Assembly: GCF_023206215.1 (NCBI RefSeq)
Contig: NZ_CP065800.1
Location: 248,001-312,000, forward strand
Direction: 5' to 3'
DNA: 64,000 nt
Source: Butyrivibrio fibrisolvens
GTDB lineage: Bacteria > Bacillota > Clostridia > Lachnospirales > Lachnospiraceae
The notes beneath the pieces are model-generated. The model saw only the letters and a program-made list of their open reading frames with translations. It did not search any database and was not told the origin of the DNA. Below are positions 17,494 through 25,790 of this stretch, piece after piece. Positions within the stretch are counted from its first letter, which is position 1. Every line of letters starts with the position of its first letter. The position numbers and the translations under genes were made by a program.

Positions 17494-17532
17494 GGCATCC
17501 GGTACGGACTTCTATGCCCGAACCGGACTGCC
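17494..17532 (-). terminator. Terminator (or attenuator) after livJ
   Basis: On the minus strand GGCAGTCCGGT pairs with ACCGGATGCC, with further inner GG/CC pairing, followed by TTTTTT. It lies 35 bp after the livJ stop, so much transcription probably ends here and readthrough feeds livHMGF, giving more binding protein than channel. Confidence 0.8.
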
Positions 17533-17567
17533 TGCAATATTATCTGTATATATACGGATACAATTAA

Positions 17568-18743
17568 TTATTCTGCAAGTACATACTCACCGTTTTTGAT
17601 AACAACAGCCTTAGGCTCCTTGGTAGGCTCGCCCTCTGCTGACCATGTCATACCTGAAGATGTAAGACCATCAACTGTTACCTGTGTCATTGCAGTCTTC
17701 ATAGCATCACAGATATCAGATACGCTCATAGAAGGTGTAACACCGGCCTTCTCAGCTGCTGCCTTGATAGCATATACAGCGTCATAAGCATCCGCTGCAA
17801 ACTGGTTCGGAACGATATTATGTGCTTCCTGGAATTTCTTAACAAAGCTCTGTGTCAGATCATCAGTAGCATCTGCTGAGAAAGGAGTAAGAAGCATAAG
17901 TCCTTCTGCAAGAGATGTATCAAAGTTCTCAACTCCAAGGATACCATCCATACCATCGCATCCAAAGAATGTAGCAGTTACGCCCATAGTGGATGCCTGC
18001 TGGAGGATAAGTGCTGCCTCTGAATAATAGATAGGAAGGAAGATAAGCTCTGCCTTGCCATCGATTGCTTTCTGAATCTGAACTGAGAAGTCAGTCTTGG
18101 AATCTGATGTGAAAGCTTCCTGAGATACGATCTCAAGACCCTGGTTAGCAGCTTCTGCTACGAAAGTCTCTGTGATACCTGATGAGTAAACATCAGAGCT
18201 GTCATAGATGATCGCGATCTTAGTAGCAAGTTTGTTGGTTCCAATATACTGAGCGGAAGCTGTTCCCTGTGCCGGATCTGAGAAACATACACGGAATGCA
18301 TTGTCATATTTAACACAGTCAACTGCTGATCCTGAAGGAGTTATCTGGAAAAGGTTGTCATTGTGAGACTCATCAGCAACTGCAATACAGCATCCACTTG
18401 TTGTAGAACCTACTATAAACTGAGCGCCCCAGTCTTTTAATGTATTGTAAGCATTAACTGACTTCTGGTTATCAAGCTCGTCATCTTCGGCCTTGTATTC
18501 AATCTTATATCCATTGATACCACCTTCGGCATTGATCTCATCTACTGCGATCTGTGCGCCCCAGGCAACTGCATTACCATAAGCTGCTGCGCCGCCTGTA
18601 AGAGGTCCTATAGCACCAATCTTAAATACATCCGAAGATCCGCCTTCTGAGCCGGAGCCAGAGCCTGAATTTGATCCGCAGCCTGACAGAAGTGAAAGTG
18701 CCATAACTGCGCACATAGATATGCCTAACAGTTTCTTTTTCAT
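17568..18743 (-). CDS. livJ: Branched-chain amino acid ABC transporter substrate-binding lipoprotein
   Basis: A 391-residue Peripla_BP_6 lipoprotein. The signal is MKKKLLGISMCAVMALSLLSGC with lipobox LLSGC (Cys22), followed by a Gly/Ser-rich linker. The binding domain begins FKIGAIGPLTGGAAAYG, then VDEINAEGGINGYKIEYKAEDDE, both hallmark LivJ/LivK blocks. It delivers substrate to LivHMGF; the exact ligand cannot be read. Preceded by GGAGGATTTATT and a good promoter. Confidence 0.93.
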   Translation of the reverse strand: MKKKLLGISMCAVMALSLLSGCGSNSGSGSGSEGGSSDVFKIGAIGPLTGGAAAYGNAVAWGAQIAVDEINAEGGINGYKIEYKAEDDELDNQKSVNAYNTLKDWGAQFIVGSTTSGCCIAVADESHNDNLFQITPSGSAVDCVKYDNAFRVCFSDPAQGTASAQYIGTNKLATKIAIIYDSSDVYSSGITETFVAEAANQGLEIVSQEAFTSDSKTDFSVQIQKAIDGKAELIFLPIYYSEAALILQQASTMGVTATFFGCDGMDGILGVENFDTSLAEGLMLLTPFSADATDDLTQSFVKKFQEAHNIVPNQFAADAYDAVYAIKAAAEKAGVTPSMSVSDICDAMKTAMTQVTVDGLTSSGMTWSAEGEPTKEPKAVVIKNGEYVLAE

Positions 18744-18824
18744 AATAAATCCTCCTTAATTTTAGTATATGGGAACGAAACAAGACTTGTATCCTTGTAT
18801 ACAATATACTCAAAATCTTATTTT

Positions 18825-18854
18825 TTATTATGTCACACTTTTACACTTTGTCAA
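18825..18854 (-). promoter_or_regulatory. Promoter of the liv operon
   Basis: On the minus strand TTGACA (18849-18854) and TAATAA (18825-18830) are spaced by 18 nt, about 80 nt before livJ. A GTATAC-centred palindrome sits in the leader near 18800. Confidence 0.6.
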
Positions 18855-18869
18855 GTCAAAGCGTTAAAT

Positions 18870-20282
18870 TTATGCATTATCTTTACAAAACTGGGCTAAT
18901 TTCTCAAGTGCCATGGCATGAGATGCCTTGAAATAAAGAACTGCTCCATCAGTAAGAAGGTTATTTAACTGATCCTTGGCGCTCTCGGCATCATCATAGC
19001 TTGTAATATCCGTAAGACCGCCGCGCCTTGCTTCATCAGCTATATACCTTGCTCTCTTACCTATAGTTATGAGAGTATCTATAGACAACTCAGCAGCTTT
19101 TTTGCCAACACTTCTGTGAAGATCTTCTTCGAGATCACCAAGTTCCAGCATATCTCCAAGAACAGCTATGCGCTTCGTTGCATCTGTATTGGCAAGTGTA
19201 TGAAGACCTGCTTTCATAGACTGAGGATTTGCATTATAGGTATCATTATAGATTATGATACCGTTTCCGAGTTTCCAGGTCTCCATTCTCATGGCTGTGG
19301 GCTTATAGTGCTTTATTCCGGCGAATATCTCTTCATAAGACATATCCAGCTTCTTAGCAATAGCTGTCGCAGTAAGAACAGGATATATCATATGTCTTCC
19401 TCTTGCAGGAACCTTGATAGTATCTCTTTCATCAATTCCTGAACGGGTTCTTCTGACTATCATAGTGAATTCAAGACCGTCCTGAATGGTATCATCAATA
19501 CTCAGAGCACCAAAGTCTGCATCTTCATCTTCACCGACCCATTTGAACTTATAATCAGACATCATCTGCTCATCATCTTTGAGTTTAACAAGATACTCGT
19601 CGTCAGCATTCATGACAGCAAGACCGCCAAGAGACAGTCCTTCAAATATCTCACACTTAGCCTTGAAGATGTTCTCTCTTGATCCAAGATTACCGATATG
19701 AGCATCACCTATATTGGTTATGACAGCCATAGTAGGATGCGCCATGTGAGTAAGATATCTGATCTCACCTTCATGATTCATCCCCATCTCAACTACTGCC
19801 ACTTCAGTATCTCTATCTATTCTAAAAAGAGTTCTGGGAACACCTATATTATTATTATAGTTACCTTCAGTAGCTACTACTTTGTACTTCTCTGAAAGTA
19901 CGGATGCTATCATATCCTTCATTGTTGTCTTACCAACACTGCCTGTAACTGCAATTACAGGAATCTGGAACTGCATGCGATAGTAGCTTGCAAGATCTCC
20001 TACTGCAAGAAGAGTATCAGGAACAAGTACATAGAACTTGCCAGGGATCATCTCTTCAGGCTCTTTGGATACTATAGCTCCGACTGCTCCCGCATTAAGA
20101 GCCGGATTTACAAACTTGTGACCGTCCATTTTTTCGCCAACTATAGCTATAAACAGATCACCTGCCTGCGCCTTTCTGTTATCGGATATGACGCGTCTTA
20201 CAATTGTATCCTCCGGAATATCGGGAGTTAAAAGTTTACCATTTGTAGATTCAATAATTTCTTTAAGAGTAATATTCTCCAT
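18870..20282 (-). CDS. murF: UDP-N-acetylmuramoyl-tripeptide--D-alanyl-D-alanine ligase
   Basis: A 470-residue Mur ligase that adds D-Ala-D-Ala to the UDP-MurNAc-tripeptide in the cytoplasm. Visible: the N-terminal MurF domain with SDNRKAQAGDLFIAIVGEKMDGHKFV, the ATP loop ITAVTGSVGKTTMKDMIA (TGSVGKTT), EGNYNNNIGVP, MGMNHEGEI, and the C-terminal YNDTYNANPQSMKAGL and AVLGDMLELG blocks. The ATG at 20282 is taken because it gives the family N-terminus. The frame stays open upstream only through a repeated leader element and that extension is not protein. It follows ddl, which makes its substrate. Confidence 0.95.
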   Translation of the reverse strand: MENITLKEIIESTNGKLLTPDIPEDTIVRRVISDNRKAQAGDLFIAIVGEKMDGHKFVNPALNAGAVGAIVSKEPEEMIPGKFYVLVPDTLLAVGDLASYYRMQFQIPVIAVTGSVGKTTMKDMIASVLSEKYKVVATEGNYNNNIGVPRTLFRIDRDTEVAVVEMGMNHEGEIRYLTHMAHPTMAVITNIGDAHIGNLGSRENIFKAKCEIFEGLSLGGLAVMNADDEYLVKLKDDEQMMSDYKFKWVGEDEDADFGALSIDDTIQDGLEFTMIVRRTRSGIDERDTIKVPARGRHMIYPVLTATAIAKKLDMSYEEIFAGIKHYKPTAMRMETWKLGNGIIIYNDTYNANPQSMKAGLHTLANTDATKRIAVLGDMLELGDLEEDLHRSVGKKAAELSIDTLITIGKRARYIADEARRGGLTDITSYDDAESAKDQLNNLLTDGAVLYFKASHAMALEKLAQFCKDNA

Positions 20283-20290
20283 GCTTATCC

Positions 20291-20360
20291 TTAACCTCAT
20301 GTCGCGAGCAAAGCGAGTGACTAATGGTTCAAATTGGTGGAGCTCGCGACACCAATTTGG
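20291..20360 (-). promoter_or_regulatory. Repeated structured leader before murF
   Basis: On the minus strand CAAATTGGTG pairs with CACCAATTTG (10 bp, loop TCGCGAGCTC). The loop, as TCGCGAGC, can also pair with GCTCGCGA just upstream of the ATGAGG Shine-Dalgarno (20295-20300). The same element precedes the gene at 43060, and a shorter form precedes btuC. A separate perfect hairpin, GTTTGAAAGTG-AAA-CACTTTCAAAC, lies at 20361-20385. Confidence 0.6.
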
Positions 20361-20488
20361 GTTTGAAAGTGAAACACTTTCAAACTTATACTCATCTTTC
20401 ACTAACAATACAAATACTATCTATATCATTTATTATATACGAAATATTGGTAATTGTGATTATTATTAATCGTTATATAAACAAAGAA

Positions 20489-20513
20489 GGCGCCAAAAGA
20501 TTCTTTTGACACC
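20489..20513. repeat. Dispersed TCAAAAG/CTTTTGA palindrome, copy 3
   Basis: GCCAAAAGATTCTTTTGACA has the same core as the copies at 13015 and 13747. It lies just past the ddl stop in the ddl-murF gap. Confidence 0.55.
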
Positions 20514-20523
20514 TACTATGTTT

Positions 20524-21624
20524 TTATTTTGTACTTTGTATATCACTATCTGTTGTATATCTGCGGCGCCACTTATCAAGCGCATCCTCAACTATAAGCT
20601 GACACAGATCATCATATTCGATACCTACAACACCTGCTTCCTGAGGCACAAGGCTTGTAGGAGTCATGCCGGGAAGTGTATTTACTTCAAGGAAGTATAT
20701 ATTGTCATTAGCATCTACTATAAAATCCGAACGGGAATAGGTCCTAAGTTCAAGAGTCTCATGAACTTTAAGAGCCATCTCACCCATCTTCTTTGCAAGA
20801 TCATCTGAAAGTCTGCCGGGACATATATGATCAGCTCCGTCAGCATTGTACTTATTCTTGTAGTCGTATCCGCCTTCTACAGGAACGATCTCTACGCTTG
20901 GAAGTGCTTTTCCTTTAAGTACTGCATTGGTAAATTCTCTTCCCTCGATGAACTGCTCTATAAGAACATCACTGCCATATTCAAGAACATTTCTAAGTGC
21001 GCTCTCAAACTCATTCTTATCTTTGATGATATATACACCAACTGACGATCCGCCGGTAGGAGTCTTAACTACGCATGGAACATCGTTCTCTTCCATCATA
21101 CGCGGGATGTCTGCTTCTGTTACACCTGTGTAGGAATTCCACTTAGGAGTATTAACTCCCTGAGGCGCAACCATCTGTTTAGTCATGATCTTGTCCATAC
21201 CGATAGCTGCTCCAAGGTGTCCTGATCCTGTATAAGGTATTCCCAGAAGATCGAAAGTTGCCTGAAGACGTCCGTCTTCACCATTAAGTCCGTGAAGAGC
21301 TACAAATACAACATCTGCCTTAGTACATATTTCAAGAACTCCTCTTCCAAAAAGTGAAGGACTCTTGAACTTACGCTCAGATCTTACCCTCTCAAGATCA
21401 GGTGTAAGACCGTCAAAAGACACCTCCTTAAGCTCAGGAAGATTATCAAAGAGCTGTCCGGGATCTGCAATAACATCCTCTCCCATCTCTTCAAGACCCA
21501 TATACATATCTACAAGAACTGCTCTGTGACCTTTTCTTCTGAGTGCTCCACACACCTTGGTTCCTGAGATAAAAGAAATCTCACGTTCTGTGGAAAGACC
21601 TCCACATAATACAACTATATTCAT
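20524..21624 (-). CDS. ddl: D-alanine--D-alanine ligase
   Basis: A 366-residue ATP-grasp ligase that joins two D-Ala for peptidoglycan. Visible: N-terminal VVLCGGLSTEREISFISG (residues 4-21), VFVALHGLNGEDGRLQATFDLLGIPYTGSG (about 111-140), the ATP-binding VVKTPTGGSSVGVYIIK, and the catalytic EVNTLPGMTPTSLVPQEA near the C-terminus. The LNGEDG segment is a little unusual but the core residues are intact. ATG preceded by GAGGTTTATT. It lies 16 bp after the dipeptidase gene and before murF. Confidence 0.95.
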   Translation of the reverse strand: MNIVVLCGGLSTEREISFISGTKVCGALRRKGHRAVLVDMYMGLEEMGEDVIADPGQLFDNLPELKEVSFDGLTPDLERVRSERKFKSPSLFGRGVLEICTKADVVFVALHGLNGEDGRLQATFDLLGIPYTGSGHLGAAIGMDKIMTKQMVAPQGVNTPKWNSYTGVTEADIPRMMEENDVPCVVKTPTGGSSVGVYIIKDKNEFESALRNVLEYGSDVLIEQFIEGREFTNAVLKGKALPSVEIVPVEGGYDYKNKYNADGADHICPGRLSDDLAKKMGEMALKVHETLELRTYSRSDFIVDANDNIYFLEVNTLPGMTPTSLVPQEAGVVGIEYDDLCQLIVEDALDKWRRRYTTDSDIQSTK

Positions 21625-21640
21625 AATAAACCTCTTTTAC

Positions 21641-23089
21641 TTATGCATCAGATCTGGCATAAGAATTCTTCATAACATTGCTGGCTTCTTTGAGAACCTG
21701 GTTCAGAACCTTGCGAGTCTCTTCCTGAACCATCTTAGCAGTTTCATTATTGGCTTTCTCGCTTATCTTAACAGCTGCTCCGGCTTTGGCATTTTTAAGC
21801 TCTTCATCATAACGGTTAATGATCTCATGACACTTTCCATGAACCTTGAGCTGATAACGCTCTATAAGATTAAGACTTGTCTTATATGAAGCATTGGCAA
21901 GAGCACCTATAAGTCTGCTGTTCCAGTAGAAAGAATCAGTGGATACGTCCGCATCACAGGTTCCAAGGAACTTGGGCACTTCATTTATATTAACGTACAT
22001 AGGAACCATTACGTTAAATACATTGGATCCGAATGCAACCCACTGGATTGCAGGAGCATCAGGTCTTATCTGAAGAAGTGACATAAAGTCTGTACGGTTA
22101 ACTCCTATAGAACGGAATGCTCCTCTCATAGAAGGATCCCCGTAACTTGCATATGGATCATACGGTGTTCCCTGGAAGTGGCTTGACAGAAGATACTTAA
22201 CATCCTCTTCTGTGATCTTCTTCTCAGGAATAAGTGACCATGGTATATCATTAGAATCAGGTCTATAGTCTGCTGTAGGTCCGTCCCAATAATAGGTATG
22301 AGGATTTAAGTATCTCTCCATATACCATGCTCTTGGTGTGTTATATACATGATCTGCATCTTCATGTGAACCAAAAGCATATCTTGCATTAAAGCCTTCA
22401 GAAATCGACAGATCAAGATGACCTTTTTCTATAAATTCTCTCATATCAGATGAGCACATATGTTCTTTCTGAGCGCCGAGAGCATCATCAAGGTCAAACA
22501 TATCTATACCCATCTGGTTGGGCATTACAACATAAGCTTCATCCGGAACTCTTCTTGCGATCCAGTGATGTCCGCCTATTGTCTCAAGCCACCACACTTC
22601 ATCCTTATCTGCAAATCCGATACCGTTCATCTCATAGGTACCATATTTTTCAAGAAGTGATCCAAGACGCACTACACCTTCTCTTGCACTCTTTATATAA
22701 GGCAGTGTCAGAACCACAAGATCCTCTTCACCGATTCCGCCTTTTTTAAGTGACGCATCAAGACAAGGATCAAGTCCCTGAACTCTCTCGTTAGAAGTTA
22801 TAGTCTCTGTAGCTGTCATAGCTACTCCTGCGGCATTGATACCACTTGCTGCCCATATTCCTTCTCCTTCTACAGCATTGGGTACGCAGGTATACTGCAT
22901 AGGATCATCAGGAAGATCTATCTTGGCATTTGAAATAACTGATTTATATTTTCTAGGCTGCTCCTTAGGCTTTACTACAGTGAATTTCTTGGGAGTGTAT
23001 CCACCGGCACCGGAATCATCGTTTCTAGCCATCATAGTCGAGCCATCGTAAGAAGCTTTCTTACCTACAAGTATTGTAGTACAAGGCAT
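21641..23089 (-). CDS. pepD: C69 family dipeptidase
   Basis: A 482-residue N-terminal-nucleophile hydrolase. It begins MPCTTILVGKKASYDGS with the catalytic Cys at position 3, then MMARNDDSG, as in Lactobacillus PepD-type C69 dipeptidases. Further family blocks: GINAAGVAMTATET, WWLETIGGHHWIARRVPDE and YVMPNQMGID. It has no signal peptide, so it is cytoplasmic and probably recycles dipeptides. The strong site AAAGGAGG precedes the ATG. The neighbours ddl and murF may hint at peptidoglycan-peptide recycling, but that is inference. Confidence 0.92.
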   Translation of the reverse strand: MPCTTILVGKKASYDGSTMMARNDDSGAGGYTPKKFTVVKPKEQPRKYKSVISNAKIDLPDDPMQYTCVPNAVEGEGIWAASGINAAGVAMTATETITSNERVQGLDPCLDASLKKGGIGEEDLVVLTLPYIKSAREGVVRLGSLLEKYGTYEMNGIGFADKDEVWWLETIGGHHWIARRVPDEAYVVMPNQMGIDMFDLDDALGAQKEHMCSSDMREFIEKGHLDLSISEGFNARYAFGSHEDADHVYNTPRAWYMERYLNPHTYYWDGPTADYRPDSNDIPWSLIPEKKITEEDVKYLLSSHFQGTPYDPYASYGDPSMRGAFRSIGVNRTDFMSLLQIRPDAPAIQWVAFGSNVFNVMVPMYVNINEVPKFLGTCDADVSTDSFYWNSRLIGALANASYKTSLNLIERYQLKVHGKCHEIINRYDEELKNAKAGAAVKISEKANNETAKMVQEETRKVLNQVLKEASNVMKNSYARSDA

Positions 23090-23112
23090 GATTGTTCCTC
23101 CTTTGTAGTTCG

Positions 23113-23186
23113 TTTAGGGCCTGAATCAATAGAATCACCGGACCATCTTGCATACTCCTTATGACTATATTGATTCAAGTCCTAAA
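23113..23186 (-). promoter_or_regulatory. Long-loop leader hairpin before pepD
   Basis: TTTAGGGCCTGAATCAATA (23113-23131) pairs with TATTGATTCAAGTCCTAAA (23168-23186) with one or two mismatches, enclosing a 36-nt loop. It ends 24 nt before the pepD start, where it could mask or expose the translation start region. Confidence 0.5.
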
Positions 23187-23784
23187 TATCCAAAAATAAA
23201 ACTAAACCCTACATATAATAACTGTATTCCTATAAAAACTCAACCCGGGCCCTACTGCCACATGTAGGTTATATCTATGACTGGTTTCTTTTTGCAATTA
23301 TCAAAGCATCTTTTGCCACAAGGCATTCATCCATTATCTTATTTTGTAATTTACTGATCCGATATCTCATTTTATGATTTACTAATCTGATACATTTAGT
23401 GATTTACTGATCTAATATATTGTTCGGTTACATTATAGTAGTATCCCATGCTAAAAGGTGTATACGTTATATCGTTTACCGCTAGTAAACAAAAGAATAT
23501 AATAATTATTAATTGGATAGATATTGTTACTAATCCAATATTTATTTTCGATTTTCGAAGATACATCATAAAAAGCGTGAATAATACTGTATTATCAAAA
23601 GCATAGAATTAGTAAAAAAGTATCTTAATAGTCATTGTTTTTATATTATTTTAAATATTTTTTTGGTAAACCCTAATATTTTTAATATTTTTGGCGAAAT
23701 ATGATTTGGAACCGTTTTTTCGTTAACTTTGTGTCCTGATTTTTCAGGGCGCCTTAAAGATTTTTTGAAAAAAGGAGAAAAATC
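23187..23784. other. AT-rich intergenic region with short repeats
   Basis: No gene is supported in this 600-bp divergent gap. A 17-bp unit of the form ATTTACTGATCTGATAT recurs at 23349, 23377 and 23402 with small changes. The remainder is AT-rich, with the ribosome binding site AAAGGAG of the next gene at its end. Confidence 0.5.
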
Positions 23785-24717
23785 ATGGCAAAAGCAAGTC
23801 CTGCAGCAAAAGCTGCAAAGAAACCTGTAACGGCCAAAAAGGCAGTAGCTGCCAAGAAGCCGGCTGCAAAAAAGACTGCAGCAGTAAAAGCTGAAGCTAA
23901 GAAGACCGAAGCTAAGAAGCCCGCTGCAAAAAAAGCTGAAGCTAAGAAAACTGCTACTAAGAAGACAGCTGCAAAGGCTACACCTGCTAAGAAGGTTGTA
24001 GCAAAGAAAGCCGCTACAAAGACAGTAGCTAAAAAGCCCGCAACCAAGAAGACCGTAGCTAAGAAGACTGCTATCAAGAAGGCTGCTACCAAGAAGACTG
24101 TAGCTAAGAAGGTTGCAGCTGCTAAGAAAGCTCCTGCAAAGAAGGTTACAACAGCTAAGAAGGCTGTAGCTAAAAAGCCTGTAGCTAAGAAAGTAACTTC
24201 TATCAAGAAGGCTGCTAAGAAGACTGTAACCAAGAAGGTTGCAGCTGCTAAGAAAGCTCCTGCAAAGAAGATCGCAGCAGCTAAGAAAGCTACCGCTAAG
24301 AAGGTTACAACTGTTAAAAAGCCTGCTACCAAGAAGGCTGTCGACAAGAAGGTTCTTGTAGCTGATCCTTTGAAGTCCGTATCCGTAGCTGACAGAAAGA
24401 TGGCTAAAGAGCAGTACGGCAAGAGAGTTAAAGAGCTGCGTCAGTCCTGTGGTCTTACACAGAGTGACCTTGCTAAGGCTCTTGGCGTAACTCCAGGCTA
24501 TATCAGCAATGTTGAGAACAATCGTACAGCGATGTCTCTCCATATCCTGATCTATTTCGCTCAGCTTACAGGCCAGACACTTGATTCACTTGTTGGTGAA
24601 CTTGAGCCCGCTTACAAGCAGTCCGCAATTGATAAGAAGATCAACACGATCGTATCAAAACTTAGCAACAAGGACAAAGAAAAGCTCGTTAAGATGCTCA
24701 GCGTATGGTCCAAATAA
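23785..24717 (+). CDS. Histone H1-like Lys/Ala tail fused to XRE helix-turn-helix
   Basis: A 310-residue protein. Residues 1 to about 195 are almost only Lys, Ala, Thr, Val and Pro in repeating AKKxxAKK and PAKK units, as in histone H1 C-terminal tails and bacterial H1-like proteins. Residues about 213-270 form a Cro/C1 helix-turn-helix, with [40 protein letters not shown] short Lys-rich tail follows. The tail would bind DNA non-specifically and the HTH sequence-specifically, so a chromatin-organising regulator is likely (inference). Strong AAAGGAG site and its own terminator; a single-gene unit. Long antisense frames here are artefacts of the repeats. Confidence 0.9.
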   Translation: MAKASPAAKAAKKPVTAKKAVAAKKPAAKKTAAVKAEAKKTEAKKPAAKKAEAKKTATKKTAAKATPAKKVVAKKAATKTVAKKPATKKTVAKKTAIKKAATKKTVAKKVAAAKKAPAKKVTTAKKAVAKKPVAKKVTSIKKAAKKTVTKKVAAAKKAPAKKIAAAKKATAKKVTTVKKPATKKAVDKKVLVADPLKSVSVADRKMAKEQYGKRVKELRQSCGLTQSDLAKALGVTPGYISNVENNRTAMSLHILIYFAQLTGQTLDSLVGELEPAYKQSAIDKKINTIVSKLSNKDKEKLVKMLSVWSK

Positions 24718-24794
24718 TATCAAAGACTAAGATTCATCCGTGATATACCTTATCTGCGATGAATTTTGATCAAGGATTTTATATCCGACAAAAA

Positions 24795-24833
24795 AGGTAC
24801 CCTCAGTACAGACTCTGCGCTGGGGGTACTTTT
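24795..24833 (+). terminator. Terminator after the H1-like gene
   Basis: GGTACCCTCAG pairs with CTGGGGGTAC (one G-T pair), followed by TTTTGTGTTT on the plus strand. Confidence 0.8.
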
Positions 24834-24915
24834 GTGTTTCGTTTGCTTTAAATGCTTTCCACTTTGAATATGAATATCTCTAGTGTAAATCTCATTTTAT
24901 AATAATTTTTTATTT

Positions 24916-25530
24916 TTATTTTTTATAATCAATGTCGCGTTCTCTGGCGCCTGTAACTTCGCCGCTTCTAAAGTGACGTCTGCAGACTGATACATAGGCT
25001 TCATCTCCGCCCAGCATGACCTGCTCTCCTTCTCTTACGATCCTGCCACCTACTACTCTTGCATTAAAGTGCGCTCTTCTTCCGCACCAGCATACAGTAG
25101 GAACCTCTTCGATCTTATCAGCTATCTCCATAAGACGCTTAGATCCCGGGAAGAGATTGCTCATAAAATCTGTTCTAAGGCCATAGCACATAACGGGAAG
25201 ATCATAAGAATCAACCAAAAGAGCGAACTTGTCCACCTGCTCTTTGGTAAGGAACTGGGCTTCATCTATGATGACACAGTCAAGATTCTTCCAGTCGTCT
25301 TTTTCTCCTTTTATCCATTTATCAGCTTCTTCTAAAAACTCTTCCACAAAATCACACTCTTTTGAAAGACCCATTCTGGATTTTATGATTCTTTCGCCAT
25401 CACGAGTATCGGTTTTAGGTTTTAACAAGATTGCATTCTGTCCTTTTTCAAGATAATTGTGATGAACCATGAGAGCATTAGCTGTTTTGGAGCTGCCCAT
25501 AGCGCCGTACCTGAAATAAAGCTTAGCCAT
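24916..25530 (-). CDS. tdk: Thymidine kinase
   Basis: A 204-residue type II thymidine kinase. The P-loop is GAMGSSKTANAL (residues 9-20, Ser instead of the usual Gly before Lys), Walker B is CVIIDEAQFL (about 85-94), and the lasso domain carries the zinc ligands TVCWCGRRAHFNAR and, near the end, SVCRRHF. It phosphorylates thymidine for salvage. A GGGGGATATAGTT site precedes the ATG. A small hairpin, TACCGCAAGGCGGTA, lies in the leader. Confidence 0.94.
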   Translation of the reverse strand: MAKLYFRYGAMGSSKTANALMVHHNYLEKGQNAILLKPKTDTRDGERIIKSRMGLSKECDFVEEFLEEADKWIKGEKDDWKNLDCVIIDEAQFLTKEQVDKFALLVDSYDLPVMCYGLRTDFMSNLFPGSKRLMEIADKIEEVPTVCWCGRRAHFNARVVGGRIVREGEQVMLGGDEAYVSVCRRHFRSGEVTGARERDIDYKK

Positions 25531-25595
25531 AACTATATCCCCCGTTTTTATTTACCGCCTTGCGGTATTATTATAGGCTCAAACTTACCACCAGT

Positions 25596-25639
25596 GTACT
25601 GGCTTGTTATTATTTGATCAAAAATGAACAAGCCAGTAC
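25596..25639. repeat. Perfect 13-bp hairpin, dispersed family
   Basis: GTACTGGCTTGTT pairs with AACAAGCCAGTAC across an AT-rich 18-nt loop containing TTTGATCAAAA. A diverged relative with the same order of blocks lies at 28287-28340. Confidence 0.6.
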
Positions 25640-25673
25640 CCCAGGCTGTGCAACAAGTCTGAGTTGCCATAAA

Positions 25674-25704
25674 AAAAGTGCCAGCAGTAACATGTGGCAC
25701 TTTT
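25674..25704 (-). terminator. Terminator of the 25791 gene
   Basis: On the minus strand AAAAGTGCCA pairs with TGGCACTTTT, and the T-run continues to seven T at 25671-25677. It lies 87 bp after the stop of the SGNH gene. The plus strand also ends in TTTT. Confidence 0.8.
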
Positions 25705-25790
25705 ACTCTTATATTTTATTATACACAATGGGACATAGAAATACATCCTTGTATTTCTATACATGTCCTTAATACGTCCATCAAATAATC

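Noticed and set aside
20282..20408. A longer MurF starting at 20408.
   Set aside because: The extra 42 residues come from the repeated leader element; the family N-terminus and the Shine-Dalgarno place the start at 20282.
23641..24543. Long antisense reading frames (also 23754-24422) over the H1-like gene, rich in Ser/Leu/Cys or Ala/Phe.
   Set aside because: They are mirror images of the Lys/Ala codon repeats, lack ribosome binding sites, and the sense protein has a clean HTH domain.
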